Of a DNA stretch of 64,000 bases, positions 32,101 through 43,599 are shown in pieces; the stretch's first letter is position 1, and each line of letters opens with the position of its first letter. The notes beneath the pieces were generated by a model. The model searched no databases. It was not told the origin of the DNA and was given only the letters and a program-made list of their open reading frames with translations. This stretch comes from Leptoclinus maculatus (lineage: Eukaryota; Chordata; Actinopteri; Perciformes; Stichaeidae), in contig JAVDOI010000007.1 of assembly GCA_032191485.1 (NCBI GenBank), positions 5,094,042 to 5,158,041 on the forward strand. Direction: 5' to 3'. Both the position numbers and the translations under genes were made by a program.

Positions 32101-34660
32101 GCGTAACGGGTTCCACGCGTAACCGGTTCCACGCGTAACGGGTTCCACGCGTAACGGGTTCCAAGCGTAACGGGTTCCACGCGTAACCGGTTCCACGCGT
32201 AACGGGTTCCACGCGTAACCGGTTCCACGCGTAACCGGTTCCACGCGTAACGGGTTCCACGCGTAACGGGTTCCCAAGCGTAACGGGTTCCCAAGCGTAA
32301 CGGGTTCCACGCGTAACCGGTTCCACGCGTAACCGGTTCCACGCGTAACGGGTTCCAAGCGTAACGGGTTCCACGCGTAACCGGTTCCACGCGTAACGGG
32401 TTCCACGCGTAACTGGTTCCAAGCGTAACGGGTTCCACGCGTAACCGGTTCCACGCGTAACGGGTTCCACGCGTAACCGGTTCCACGCGTAACGGGTTCC
32501 ACGCGTAACGGGTTCCCAAGCGTAACGGGTTCCCAAGCGTAACGGGTTCCACGCGTAACCGGTTCCACGCGTAACCGGTTCCACGCGTAACGGGTTCCAA
32601 GCGTAACGGGTTCCACGCGTAACCGGTTCCACGCGTAACGGGTTCCACGCGTAACGGGTTCCACGCGTAACGGGTTCCCAAGCGTAACGGGTTCCAAGCG
32701 TAACGGGTTCCACGCGTAATGGGTTCCAAGCGTAACGGGTTCCACGCGTAACGGGTTCCAAGCGTAACGGGTTCCACGCGTAACGGGTTCCACGCGTAAC
32801 GGGTTCCACGCGTAACAAGTTCCAAGCGTAACGGGTTCCACGCGTAACGGGTTCCACGCGTAACGGGTTCCACGCGTAACGGGTTCCAAGCGTAACGGGT
32901 TCCACGCGTAACGGGTTCCACGCGTAACGGGTTCCACGCGTAACCGGTTCCACGCGTAACCGGTTCCACGCGTAACCGGTTCCACGCGTAACGGGTTCCA
33001 CGCGTAACGGGTTCCCAAGCGTAACGGGTTCCACGCGTAACGGGTTCCCAAGCGTAACGGGTTCCAAGCGTAACGGGTTCCACGCGTAACGGGTTCCCAA
33101 GCGTAACCGGTTCCACGCGTAACTGGTTCCACGCGTAACCGGTTCCACGCGTAACGGGTTCCACGCGTAACGGGTTCCACGCGTAACCGGTTCCACGCGT
33201 AACGGGTTCCACGCGTAACGGGTTCCCAAGCGTAACGGGTTCCACGCGTAACCGGTTCCCAAGCGTAACCGGTTCCACGCGTAACGGGTTCCACGCGTAA
33301 CGGGTTCCAAGCGTAACCGGTTCCACACGTAACGGGTTCCACGCGTAACGGGTTCCACGCGTAACCGGTTCCACGCGTAACCGGTTCCACGCGTAACCGG
33401 TTCCACGCGTAACGGGTTCCACGCGTAACCGGTTCCACGCGTAACCGGTTCCACGCGTAACGGGTTCCACGCGTAACCGGTTCCACGCGTAACCGGTTCC
33501 ACGCGTAACCGGTTCCACGCGTAACCGGTTCCACGCGTAACGGGTTCCACGCGTAACCGGTTCCACGCGTAACCGGTTCCACGCGTAACGGGTTCCACGC
33601 GTAACGGGTTCCCAAGCGTAACGGGTTCCCAAGCGTAACGGGTTCCACGCGTAACCGGTTCCACGCGTAACCGGTTCCACGCGTAACCGGTTCCACGCGT
33701 AACGGGTTCCACGCGTAACGGGTTCCACGCGTAACGGGTTCCACGCGTAACGGGTTCCCAAGCGTAACGGGTTCCAAGCGTAACGGGTTCCACGCGTAAC
33801 GGGTTCCAAGCGTAACCGGTTCCACACGTAACGGGTTCCACGCGTAACGGGTTCCAAGCGTAACTGGTTCCACGCGTAACCGGTTCCACGCGTAACGGGT
33901 TCCACGCGTAACGGGTTCCCAAGCGTAACGGGTTCCAAGCGTAACCGGTTCCACGCGTAACCGGTTCCACGCGTAACCGGTTCCACGCGTAACCGGTTCC
34001 ACGCGTAACGGGTTCCACGCGTAACGGGTTCCCAAGCGTAACGGGTTCCCAAGCGTAACGGGTTCCACGCGTAACCGGTTCCACGCGTAACCGGTTCCAC
34101 GCGTAACGGGTTCCACGCGTAACGGGTTCCAAGCGTAACGGGTTCCACGCGTAACCGGTTCCACGCGTAACGGGTTCCACGCGTAACGGGTTCCAAGCGT
34201 AACGGGTTCCACGCGTAACGGGTTCCACGCGTAACGGGTTCCACGCGTAACGGGTTCCACGCGTAACGGGTTCCACGCGTAACCGGTTCCCAAGCGTAAC
34301 CGGTTCCACGCGTAACGGGTTCCACGCGTAACGGGTTCCACGCGTAACCGGTTCCCAAGCGTAACGGGTTCCCAAGCGTAACGGGTTCCACGCGTAACCG
34401 GTTCCACGCGTAACCGGTTCCACGCGTAACCGGTTCCACGCGTAACGGGTTCCACGCGTAACCGGTTCCACGCGTAACCGGTTCCACGCGTAACGGGTTC
34501 CACGCGTAACCGGTTCCACGCGTAACCGGTTCCACGCGTAACGGGTTCCACGCGTAACGGGTTCCAAGCGTAACGGGTTCCACGCGTAACGGGTTCCACG
34601 CGTAACGGGTTCCCAAGCGTAACGGGTTCCAAGCGTAACCGGTTCCACGCGTAACGGGTT
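26157..34660. repeat. 8.5-kb satellite/minisatellite array of a 16-bp CpG-rich unit
   Basis: About 530 head-to-tail copies of GGGTTCCACGCGTAAC. The main variants are CGGTTCCACGCGTAAC (creating AACCGGTT with the previous unit), GGGTTCCAAGCGTAAC, and a 17-bp form GGGTTCCCAAGCGTAAC. Each standard unit contains ACGCGT (an MluI palindrome) and three CpG. The + strand has TAA in every unit. The - strand unit has no stop in any phase, so all three - frames are open for kilobases and encode the same 16-residue cycle EPVTRGTRYAWNPLRV. Rare variants supply the few stops (GTTTAGCTTC near 28,296, 29,464 and 30,637) and the Met codons. The array edges are sharp: unique sequence resumes at about 26,150 and 34,661. 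Confidence 0.97.
27613..32814. repeat. higher-order repeats inside the satellite
   Basis: The rare variant AACAAGTT occurs at 27613, 28189, 28781, 29357, 30402, 31575 and 32814. The spacings 27613-28781 and 28189-29357 are both 1,168 bp (73 units), 30402-31575 is 1,173 and 31575-32814 is 1,239. The stop-bearing variant TTCGAAGCTA at 28291, 29459 and 30632 is spaced 1,168 and 1,173. Blocks of about 1.2 kb were therefore copied as wholes. Confidence 0.85.
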
Positions 34661-37600
34661 AATGACACGTGTGTGTACTTTTTATGATATACTGTAGTAT
34701 AACTTTGATTGAAATACAATATAATGCCACTTTTTAATGTCATTTCTATGCCATACTTACTATACTATGCCTTTTTATCGACATACCATACCTTGTATGT
34801 AAGAAAAGCATTTGGAAAGTTTGCCAAAGCAACTGATAAAAAAACAAAACATAAAATGGTTTTGTCATAAATTAATGTAACACACAGAGAACTGCGGCTC
34901 TTGATTGTGACTCCAAACGGTGTAGTTCCCTTTATGAACAGCAGAGGGAATCATACTCAAAGAATTCAACCCAAGCTCTTTATTGCTCCATCAAGGCATG
35001 ATCCACTTCAAGCATCACTTTCATGCACACATGTGCATTAATAGCCCCAATCATTCGTTTTTATTTGCTATTAGGATAATATTATAGGATAATAATATGA
35101 GCAAATCTCAGTATGTTTGATGGATTAGACATAATAATGCATAATCCTAAATACAGTTTTAAACCACAGAGGGGCAAAAAACTCACCTCAGACTTACATT
35201 TCTATTCACCAACGTTGAATCTTTTTTATGTGTCGCAAAGACTTTGGAAGAACCAAACCGAGACAGTAGGGATGACCTCACAGGAAACGAGATCACAGAT
35301 ATGGGAAAAAACCTCCTGTTATCTTGCATCCCAGACGCAGCACCGACAATCCTCTTCTATCCAGAATCTCGTGTGTTTAGCGGTGCACGGCCTGTGAGTA
35401 ATGCCACGTCTGATATGTGCACACACATGCATTAGCGTGTGGTTGCACTTTTTTTCCACGTGGTTATTGTATCAACAAACCTGGCCTGGTGCGTCAATCT
35501 GAGCCGAGGTTAGAGCATACAAACGGACTAATAGTGGCTTTTAATGTAACACTCAACACACACACACATACCAAAATAGCTTTTAATGCACATAAATCCC
35601 TTTATGGGTCTCGGAGGCCATATTCGGTCCTGAAATAGTTGAAAAGGGCAGATTACGGGGTCAGAGGACTGCAGAGTGCAATAGATGCATTTATTTCTGC
35701 TTTATGATCAGTCAGGCCGAGCTTCATCACACTGAGACGTTCAGGCCACGTGGGGATTATGAAGATGAAGCTGTGTAACAATGCATACTGCTGCAGTGCA
35801 ACGCCACTGCTGAGTAAGGGCTTCATCTGGGGTTTAGTTTATGTCTGTGCTTCTTCTTGGCTCGAGACCTGAGTCCTACTTTGTGTGGGAGAAACACTAT
35901 TAAATACATCCACAGAAGTGCAGTGTCAAAAAATTTGCTCAGTTCTTATGTATTATTTGCATATTTTTTTTGTTCGAGGTAAGAGTGAATAGAAATAAAA
36001 TACATGTGCAGGGCAGGTATAAACCCGCAAGGAGTTTATCTCAAAAAACTATCCAAGAAATCCATATCAAATTAAAATAAAAAAATTAAAAATTAAAAAC
36101 GATGCATCATATATTTACAAATTAGGCTGCTATAGATTACGGCAAAAAAGGTTTAAGACAAAATCAAGATTATTTAATACAGAATCTTTTTTTTTTTTTT
36201 TTTTCTTTTTACATCAAAGCACTTTTGAGTCTCATCTCAAATATACATACAAAGAATAAAGTAGAATAAGTACGAGTCCATGTGTCCATAATTGTGCTAA
36301 TGGAGTACTGCCCTCGAGATGTGCAATACATTGGGAGATAAAGGTTATTGATTTTGTCTCGTTATGTGTAAATTAACTTAGGAATGACAAACAAACTCTG
36401 ACTAAAGGTACATTTTGGAAGAGTGTAAATATCAAAAATAGCATTAAAATATACAACACATTTCATGGAGAAGCACCCGACTTTGAGAAATGTTGAATTT
36501 TATGAAGATGTGTGGGGAAAGGCTTATTATCACAGTAAGTGAGGTACAGGTATATCAGGCTGTAGCCTACTGTAATGTTAGAAGACAAGAATAACTTAAT
36601 AAAGGTCAAATTCTCCCTCTTCTTTGTAACCTTTTTGCAAACAAAACTATTATGATCCGTCCAAGAGATTTTGTCATCAATTAAAATCCCCAGAAACTCG
36701 TTGATGTCATTTCTTCACTGTCAATGTGCAATTTCATTAGGTCTGAATTTGAAATATCATAAAAATATGTATTGTTTTACATTTAATGCATCTGAAACCA
36801 TTTTGAATATGTGAGAAGTCCAGTTATTACTTCATTAATGAGTACTGTCAATTTTTTTACTAGACATAATAAACCACAAGACACCAGCTGAGTCAGGGAT
36901 TGTGAGGAACAGTTCACCCCAAAAATCTAAAATACATTTTTCCTTCTTTCCTGTCGTATAAAAAGTTTGCCTTCTCTCCAATATACTTCTTGATTTAAGT
37001 GCTTTACTATGTGCAATGGGATCCTAAATTAATACACAATTTGCTGCCAATTTTACAGCAGTTTTAGTTATTTCATATGAGAGAGTGAGATGTCTGTGCT
37101 CTTCACACTGGCTTCAGGGCTGTTTGCTCCTGTTGCTTGGGAGCTAAATCTGATTAATAATAAATGTTGTGGAGAAAATAATTAGGACCCTTTTGAGACC
37201 AAGTTTTTAGGCGTTTTAATTAGTTAGACAAAAACACTCAATTAAGTAAAAGTTCTGCACTCAAAACTATACTTCAAGTAAAAGTATTACCACAAAAATG
37301 CACTTGAATAATGCCCCCTTTCACTGGTGTTATATAATCATATACAGCATGTTTTATTGTTGCATTATTGATGCTGTATAAGCATATTTTAGGTGGAGCT
37401 ATGCTACTTTATATACGGTTGGGTAATTTATGTCTATATACATGCGTCATATTGTATAAATTAATCCTAAGCACTAGGCAGCATAGGCTGCACTATCACG
37501 CATGTCTATCTGTAAATAAACGGTAACATGCTGGTATATACAGTATGTTATATATGATTTGGGATTGATTCGGTCAGATAAACGTGGGACATGATTAAAA

Positions 37601-37680
37601 CACTCTCATTTAACAGAAGTCTCCTTCAAACTCCCCAAAACAAAGACGATTTGTTTCACTATCTCTGTGTGAGTGAGTGA
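34661..37680. other. intergenic stretch, little recognised
   Basis: Apart from an inverted stretch of the TCATAGTATGTCG-type repeat (about 34,740-34,800), T-rich and AT-rich tracts (for example 36,186-36,210) and short chance ORFs, I see no gene and no named element. Confidence 0.6.
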
Positions 37681-37681
37681 G

Positions 37682-37859
<178 letters not shown>

Positions 37860-38158
37860 TGTCACAGCCGTTCCAGCACCCTTCTCGTGTTTTCGTCCCG
37901 CACACAGCAGAGCGAGCAGCCGGCCCTGACACACACGGACGTTCCGGTTCCTCTCCTCTCCGGAGCAGTGCGCAGGGCTGGTAAACGATCTGCCGGGGGG
38001 AGAGAGAGAGGTGATGTCCCGGCAGGCAGCACCAGACCGCTGGGAGAATGTGAGCGGATGTAATTGCTCTGCTTATGTCATGTTCGGACCGAGCGCATTC
38101 AAAGTGGGAACCGATAAAACAGCGACGGGAGCGCGGAGGATGTGTTTCTCTCATCGCA

Positions 38159-38164
38159 TATAAA
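38159..38164 (+). promoter_or_regulatory. rassf10: TATA-like box of rassf10
   Basis: TATAAA lies 117 bp before the rassf10 ATG, at the end of a GC- and CpG-richer region (37,860-38,150). A start site about 30 bp downstream would give a 5' UTR of about 90 nt. This is inferred from position only. Confidence 0.45.
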
Positions 38165-38280
38165 GCTGATTATGTTTTGACTCGACTCCAAATGTAGCGA
38201 CGGACTACTTTCTTCTCCTTTTACTCTCTGAGTTTTGCCACAAACAGAAACTTTGTTATTGTTGTTGAGTCGAACCGGAG

Positions 38281-39717
38281 ATGGAGCCGGAGGAGGGGAA
38301 GATCTCCGTGTGGGTCTGCCGGGAGGAGAAGCTCGTCTCCGGGCTCACCAAGCGGACCACCTGCGCCGACGTGGTCAGGGTCCTGCTGGAAGACCAGAAC
38401 CTGCAGCAGGGCGCCTCGGCGGCGATGCTGTCCGGCTCCCCGCAGTCCTACTGCGTGGTGGAGAAATGGAGGGGCTTCGAGAGGATTTTGCCAAACAAGA
38501 CCAAAGTCCTCCGGCTGTGGGCCGCCTGGGGGGACGAGCAGGAGAACGTGCGCTTCGTCCTGGTGAAGAACGAGGCGTCGCTGCCCAACAACGGGCCCCG
38601 CAGCGCCGAGGCCCGGGTGGTCCAGAGCCGGGAGAGCGGCGCCCCGGGCGGCGGGCTGAGGGGCACCGCCAAGACCTGCTGGACCGCCGCGGCCGCCGCC
38701 GCCAACCTGTCCCAGGAGAAACAGAGGCGCATAGTCAGGAAGGCGTTCAGGAAGTTGGATAAGATGAACAAAAAGAAAGAGCAGGTTGTTTCTAAAGACC
38801 AGGGCTCCGCGGAGAAGATGGAGACGCTGGTTCACATGGTGATCTCCCAGGACCACACCATCCGCCAGCAGGTCCAGAGGGTCAAGGAGCTGGACCGGGA
38901 TATCGAGCGGTACGAGGCCAAAGTGCACTTCGACCGCATCAAGAGACACGGGGTCAACTATGTGCAGGACACATACATGGTGGACTCCTCTTCCTCGGAG
39001 GCTCCCGCTCCCTCGGACTGTAAGCAGCAGGACGCGCGGTGCGCGGCGGAGGCGGTCGCGCAGTTCGAGGAGTACGCGCGCCGCTGCGAGGAGGTGGTGC
39101 GGCTGCAGGAGGAGCTGACGGAGCGCGAGGCGCTCGTGGAGTGCATCACCGGGGAGATCCAGGAGGAGCTCAACCGGCGGTGGATGAAGCGGCGGCGCGG
39201 CGAGAGGGGAGCGGACGCGGCGAAGGTCACGAGCGGCGTTGCGGAGGAGATGCGCGCGGCGGCGTCTCCCGCCGCTCCACCTGCAGAATCAGATGTGGAC
39301 AGCTTGTCCGAGGACGAGTTCGTGCTGGAGGAGGAGAGGATAAAAACGCAGCTGGACACCAGCCTGTACATCGGCCTGCGGCTGAAGACGGACATGGACG
39401 CCATCAGGGGGGACCTGGACCTGAGCATGGCCCTCTGGGAGACCAGGGAGAGCGAACTTCTGGACCTTCTGGCCAAAGTTGAGACCATGGAGATAGAGCA
39501 GGTGGACAGCACACTGACTGGCGACGGCGAGGCGGAGACGGACACGGCGGGCGCCGAGGACGAGCCTGCGTCCGCAGAGAAGAGCAGCGTCTGGGTGGAG
39601 CAAGCCAGGGGTCTGTCCAAGGCCTGCAACACAAACGACGAGGACTCGGACACGGGCCTGAGCTCCATGCACAGCCAGGACTCCGACAACCCACCCGTGT
39701 GCGAGTCGCTGGTGTAA
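38281..39717 (+). CDS. rassf10: RASSF10, Ras association domain family member 10 (single exon)
   Basis: RASSF7-10 are scaffold proteins with an N-terminal Ras-association (RA) domain and coiled coils. RASSF10 is linked to mitosis and tumour suppression in vertebrates. The 478-aa ORF starts MEPEEGKISVWVCREEKLVS, followed by GLTKRTTCADVVRVLLED. Residues about 5-115 form the RA domain and include YCVVEKWRGFERILPNKTKV and LRLWAAWGDEQENVRFVLVK. Residues 144-225 are rich in charged heptads (EKQRRIVRKAFRKLDKMNKK, then DHTIRQQVQRVKELDRDIER) and end in RHGVNYVQDTYMV. Further coiled coil is likely at 255-305 and 340-405. The tail DEDSDTGLSSMHSQDSDN and CESLV is typical. Human RASSF10 is also encoded by a single coding exon and is about 30 residues longer, mainly through an insert in the RA domain. 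No frame breaks are seen. The adjacency to tead1 supports orthology. Confidence 0.96.
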   Translation: MEPEEGKISVWVCREEKLVSGLTKRTTCADVVRVLLEDQNLQQGASAAMLSGSPQSYCVVEKWRGFERILPNKTKVLRLWAAWGDEQENVRFVLVKNEASLPNNGPRSAEARVVQSRESGAPGGGLRGTAKTCWTAAAAAANLSQEKQRRIVRKAFRKLDKMNKKKEQVVSKDQGSAEKMETLVHMVISQDHTIRQQVQRVKELDRDIERYEAKVHFDRIKRHGVNYVQDTYMVDSSSSEAPAPSDCKQQDARCAAEAVAQFEEYARRCEEVVRLQEELTEREALVECITGEIQEELNRRWMKRRRGERGADAAKVTSGVAEEMRAAASPAAPPAESDVDSLSEDEFVLEEERIKTQLDTSLYIGLRLKTDMDAIRGDLDLSMALWETRESELLDLLAKVETMEIEQVDSTLTGDGEAETDTAGAEDEPASAEKSSVWVEQARGLSKACNTNDEDSDTGLSSMHSQDSDNPPVCESLV

Positions 39718-40158
39718 ACTCGCTTTTTGTTTGCGAGCATGTTGGACTTTTTACGCAACGGAAAGCCACAAACTCAGGGGCAGAGAGAGTCAGTGTTGGC
39801 AATACCAGGTAGTTGTTCCTCCCTACCCAAAATGCACCTCAGCACGGATACTGTATTCTATAGCAATAATTCTTATACGTAGTTGCACAATAAGCTAGGA
39901 GGGACGGCATGCTTAAGAAGGTTTTATAGGCCGTGTTGCTCCATTGCTGACCTTTGACCTCCATGAGAGAGTCAACAAAGTACCACTCGTTAAGAGAAAC
40001 AGCTCTAGAGGAGTGTGATGATAAGCCACTTTAGTCTGTAATCTGCAGCGAGAAACTAACTTTGAGGTAAACTCGATCACGGGTTGACAAAGAGTTAATG
40101 ACAGCTTGCTTTTTTTGTCAGGATACAGTCTGACTTTCTGCTGAAGCCACTGAAAGTT

Positions 40159-40164
40159 AATAAA
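40159..40164 (+). terminator. rassf10: candidate rassf10 poly(A) signal
   Basis: AATAAA lies 442 bp after the stop codon and is followed by a GT-rich stretch (GTGTTGTACTCTGTG). It is the first canonical hexamer I see downstream of the gene on this strand. Confidence 0.55.
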
Positions 40165-43100
40165 GCTGAGTGTTGTACTCTGTGAACGGACAGGTTTCCT
40201 TTAAAAGGTCGTCATCGAGAGCACCTTAATGCAGCAAAGTGCTGTTTGGGTCAGCTACAAATGTGCTATGAAAGCTCTTTCTCAATGCAAAAGATGGGGA
40301 TCAGTTCACTGCAGCCTCTTTAAAGTTAAGATTCATAGCCAGTCAAATACCAGAACCACCGCTACTCTAAAATTTTATCCGTGTCTGGAAAAGACTTTGT
40401 GGATCGGAGTTGTTAACACTGATCCGTATCCTGCTGACTAAGCAGAGTACATCGCTTTGACATTGTCCTCAGTATGAATAGTGTCCGTCTTTAAAGCACA
40501 AAAAAGTCCTATTTATTTAATAAGTTGAGAGCTGAGTCATATCCTACACGCTGTGAATAACATGTGGTGCTTACTTTTGGTCGTCGCAGCTCCTCTGCGG
40601 GTGTTTCTCTGTTGTTTTAAAGCAGTGGTCCTCAACCTTTTCTGGCTTGTGGCCCTTTAAAACAATACCGACCCCCTCATCAAAAGTTGCATATTTCTCT
40701 GAGCTGTGAGCATTTCAAGAAAGCAATCGTTTAAATTGAATAATTATAGACACCTAAAAAAATAATTTGATGGGGCATAATATTTTTTTTGTTTTCTCCT
40801 AACTTTTTAATCATGTTATTATTCCTCCAGATTTATATTTTTACATCCCCGGTTTAAATCTGGTAAAAAGCCAATTCAGTGTGGTATCTTCCTGGTAAAA
40901 CAGCCGTGTTTAAAGGGGCACTCCAGCGATTTAGTGTCTCACTCCCATCAATGTGAGGGACTCACAAGAGACATATATATAAAAAAGAATGGTCGATTCA
41001 AGCTGCGCAGACTGAGATATCCAAATTTTTTCCCAAAACGCTGGATTCTACATTTCCCATAATGCAACTGTACCTTTAATTAGACCCGGGCTTTCTGTTA
41101 AAAATATAAAATCTCCTCATGACAAGTGAACCTAACGTCAGCTTGGCAATTCTGACGGTGGCTCGTTTCCCCCGAAAAGCATCTCTCCCTCAACAGTAAA
41201 CGAGGAGCAGACGAGGAAAGCTTTACGTTTCCGTGAAGTTCAAAACGAGGAATTATTTCCTCCGTCAGAAGGACGGCTTTATCAGATGGTGCGAGTGATC
41301 GTGTAAGAAAGAATGGAACACATCAGGAATGTGGGCCCGCCCATTAGATATCTGCGGTTCAGCAATTTTATGGTTCTGATTATATCCTTATCATTTCATT
41401 AACAAATGTATTTAACAATATATGGGGAGCCAGGAAGTCCAAAAACACTTACAATTACCATTGGACGCCATGTGTTTTTGGCCTCCTTGGCTCTTCATAC
41501 GTTACTCACTTGATGATGCAGTGAAAAGTCTTAATAATGGTGCCAGGCCCACACGTTCTAGTCCACCTGTGAGTACGAACACCTGTACGATTTGATTTTT
41601 AAGAAGCTTTTGGGAGAAATTACCCCATTTAGACGTCCCACAGTCTCCGTGTCTCTGAACGCTGTGACATTAAGGGTAAACTATTTTAAGCCTCAGTTCA
41701 CTTTTTTTAAATCCTGGAAAAAAAAAAAGGTTAGCTTCCCTTCGGAGCAGCAGAAAATTCAAACAGAAGCTAGCAGAAGACTTTCGAGATCGTCCTTAAA
41801 CTAAATCTCTCTGTGTTTTTCGTCAGGCTGTTGTGATGTCAAGTCTTATACATGGTTGACTTTTGTCTGACTGTAAAATGTTGAGAACGAATAACCTTGT
41901 AACACACTGATGAAACCTGTTTCTGTGGCGTTAGCTGTTAGCTGTATCCAAATACCAAAATGTGTAGCTAATTTATACGTCGCTTGATCAGGGACATTTT
42001 ATGGGGCCTCTCAGTCCTCGACATTCAGCCTGCTAGGTGGCTCTAGATCAGCAACTGTTGTGGGGGCCACACTGGACGCACTGTGGCTGCATCACAACGC
42101 CAGTCGGCACATTATCTCACATGACTGTTAGTGTTGAAATAAAGAGCAAAAACCTATTTGGCTCTCAGTGTGGCTTTATTTGGCGTGACTGACAATGTTT
42201 TATTTTGGAGCAGCGTTTTCTCACCTCAGTTAAGAGACGACTTTCCCCTCCCCTCGGCTAAACATCCTCTCATTTTTTTTGCATTTCATGTGTGGTTTTT
42301 GGACAGAAAGGCAGCTTGCGTACCCCCAGGCTGCAGCGCACAACAGTGAAAAAGGTGTGTGTCTGTGTGTGAGTTTGTATTGAACTGTATGTCATCCTGT
42401 CATACTCGCCACGCATAGTTGTGTTTAATTACTCTCTCGATCGCTCCTGCATGAACTCCTGCATGAACTCCTGCATTAATTATGACAGGATGAAACAGAG
42501 ACCTGGATGTATGGAGCCAAATGGCTACACAGCTCAAGTTACCATTTAGTAACGCATACCTCCAAATGTTCCTTCAGGGGGTGTCTTAAAGGGTTAGTTC
42601 AGCCAAATTATACAAAAACAAACAAAATAAATCCCCACATTTTCTCACCTACCTCTAATGGTGTTTAACTATGCAGATTGTTTGGGTTTTATCTGTGAAA
42701 GTTTTAGCAATATCTGTCTCTGAGGTTTTTGCATCCAGCCAAATGAACGGAGGTGAATGGAATCTAGTTTGCAGCAATGATGAATGACATTTGGAATATT
42801 TAACAGCAGCCTCCCTTTTCATAAAACACTGGAGAGTTTTTAGGGGTTTAACTACGAGGTCTGCGGATTATCAAGAGCAATAATCGTGCTCCATTCACCT
42901 CCATTGTATTGGGGTTAGGAGCAGTTAACATTCTACAATTATATAGGTACATATGCTTATCGTTCTGTAGGCTAATTCCAGTGTGTTTAGACTGGATTAG
43001 GGGTGTTGCGTAATACCGGTATTTACGATAACAGTGATATTTAAAAAATGAAATATTGATGACATGTTAATAACACACAATCCATCGCCTCTTAAATCAC

Positions 43101-43599
43101 ACTTTTGAACAATTATGGTTACAGATTCTCTCCCCACCTCCCTCAGATTTTGAGTGTAATTCATTTGCCAAAAAAGAGACAAAAACACCCAATAAACAAA
43201 GTTAAAGATGAATAATAACATTATTATTAAAGTTATATCGCAATCATATCGTCATCATTAATTATTTTGGCCAGATTAATCATTTAGTGAGAATCAGATT
43301 TTAACACTTCTCTCCTTGTTTATGTCACTGACAAGTCAAACCTACTAGACCAGGAGAATTCCAGACGTGTCACCTAACAAAGGTTATCATTTTGCTCTGG
43401 TTTTCCTTGCTCTCTGACGATTATGCCACACCCTGGTGTTCTGAAGGTACGTATGGCATGTACAGCATTGTCCACAGAGCCCGTGTCTACAGAATAAAGC
43501 TTATATCTACACCCACAGGGAGAATGCTCTTATGAGTACAGAGAAAAGGGCCACAATGTTTACCCAACATGAGCACTATGAGCATCAGTGGGGGGAATA

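Noticed and set aside
26157..34660. CRISPR-like array
   Set aside because: The repeats are contiguous 16-mers without unique spacers, in a vertebrate genome.
26157..34660. Interstitial telomere or known centromere satellite
   Set aside because: The unit has no TTAGGG and does not match a centromere satellite I know. A centromere role cannot be judged from 8.5 kb.
27973..34743. A 2,256-codon ORF (and further ORFs of 1,835, 1,325, 1,005 and 703 codons) on the - strand
   Set aside because: They are products of a 16-bp satellite unit that has no stop in any - frame. All three frames overlap with the same peptide cycle, only the first 30 or so codons of the longest ORF come from unique sequence, and there is no gene structure.
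38221..38949. 242-codon ORF antisense to the rassf10 start
   Set aside because: It lies opposite the GC-rich rassf10 coding sequence, where stop codons are rare on both strands. The sense frame clearly matches RASSF10.
38958..39758. 266-codon antisense ORF in rassf10
   Set aside because: Same cause: a Ser/Arg-rich composition typical of antisense reading of Glu/Ala/Asp-rich codons.
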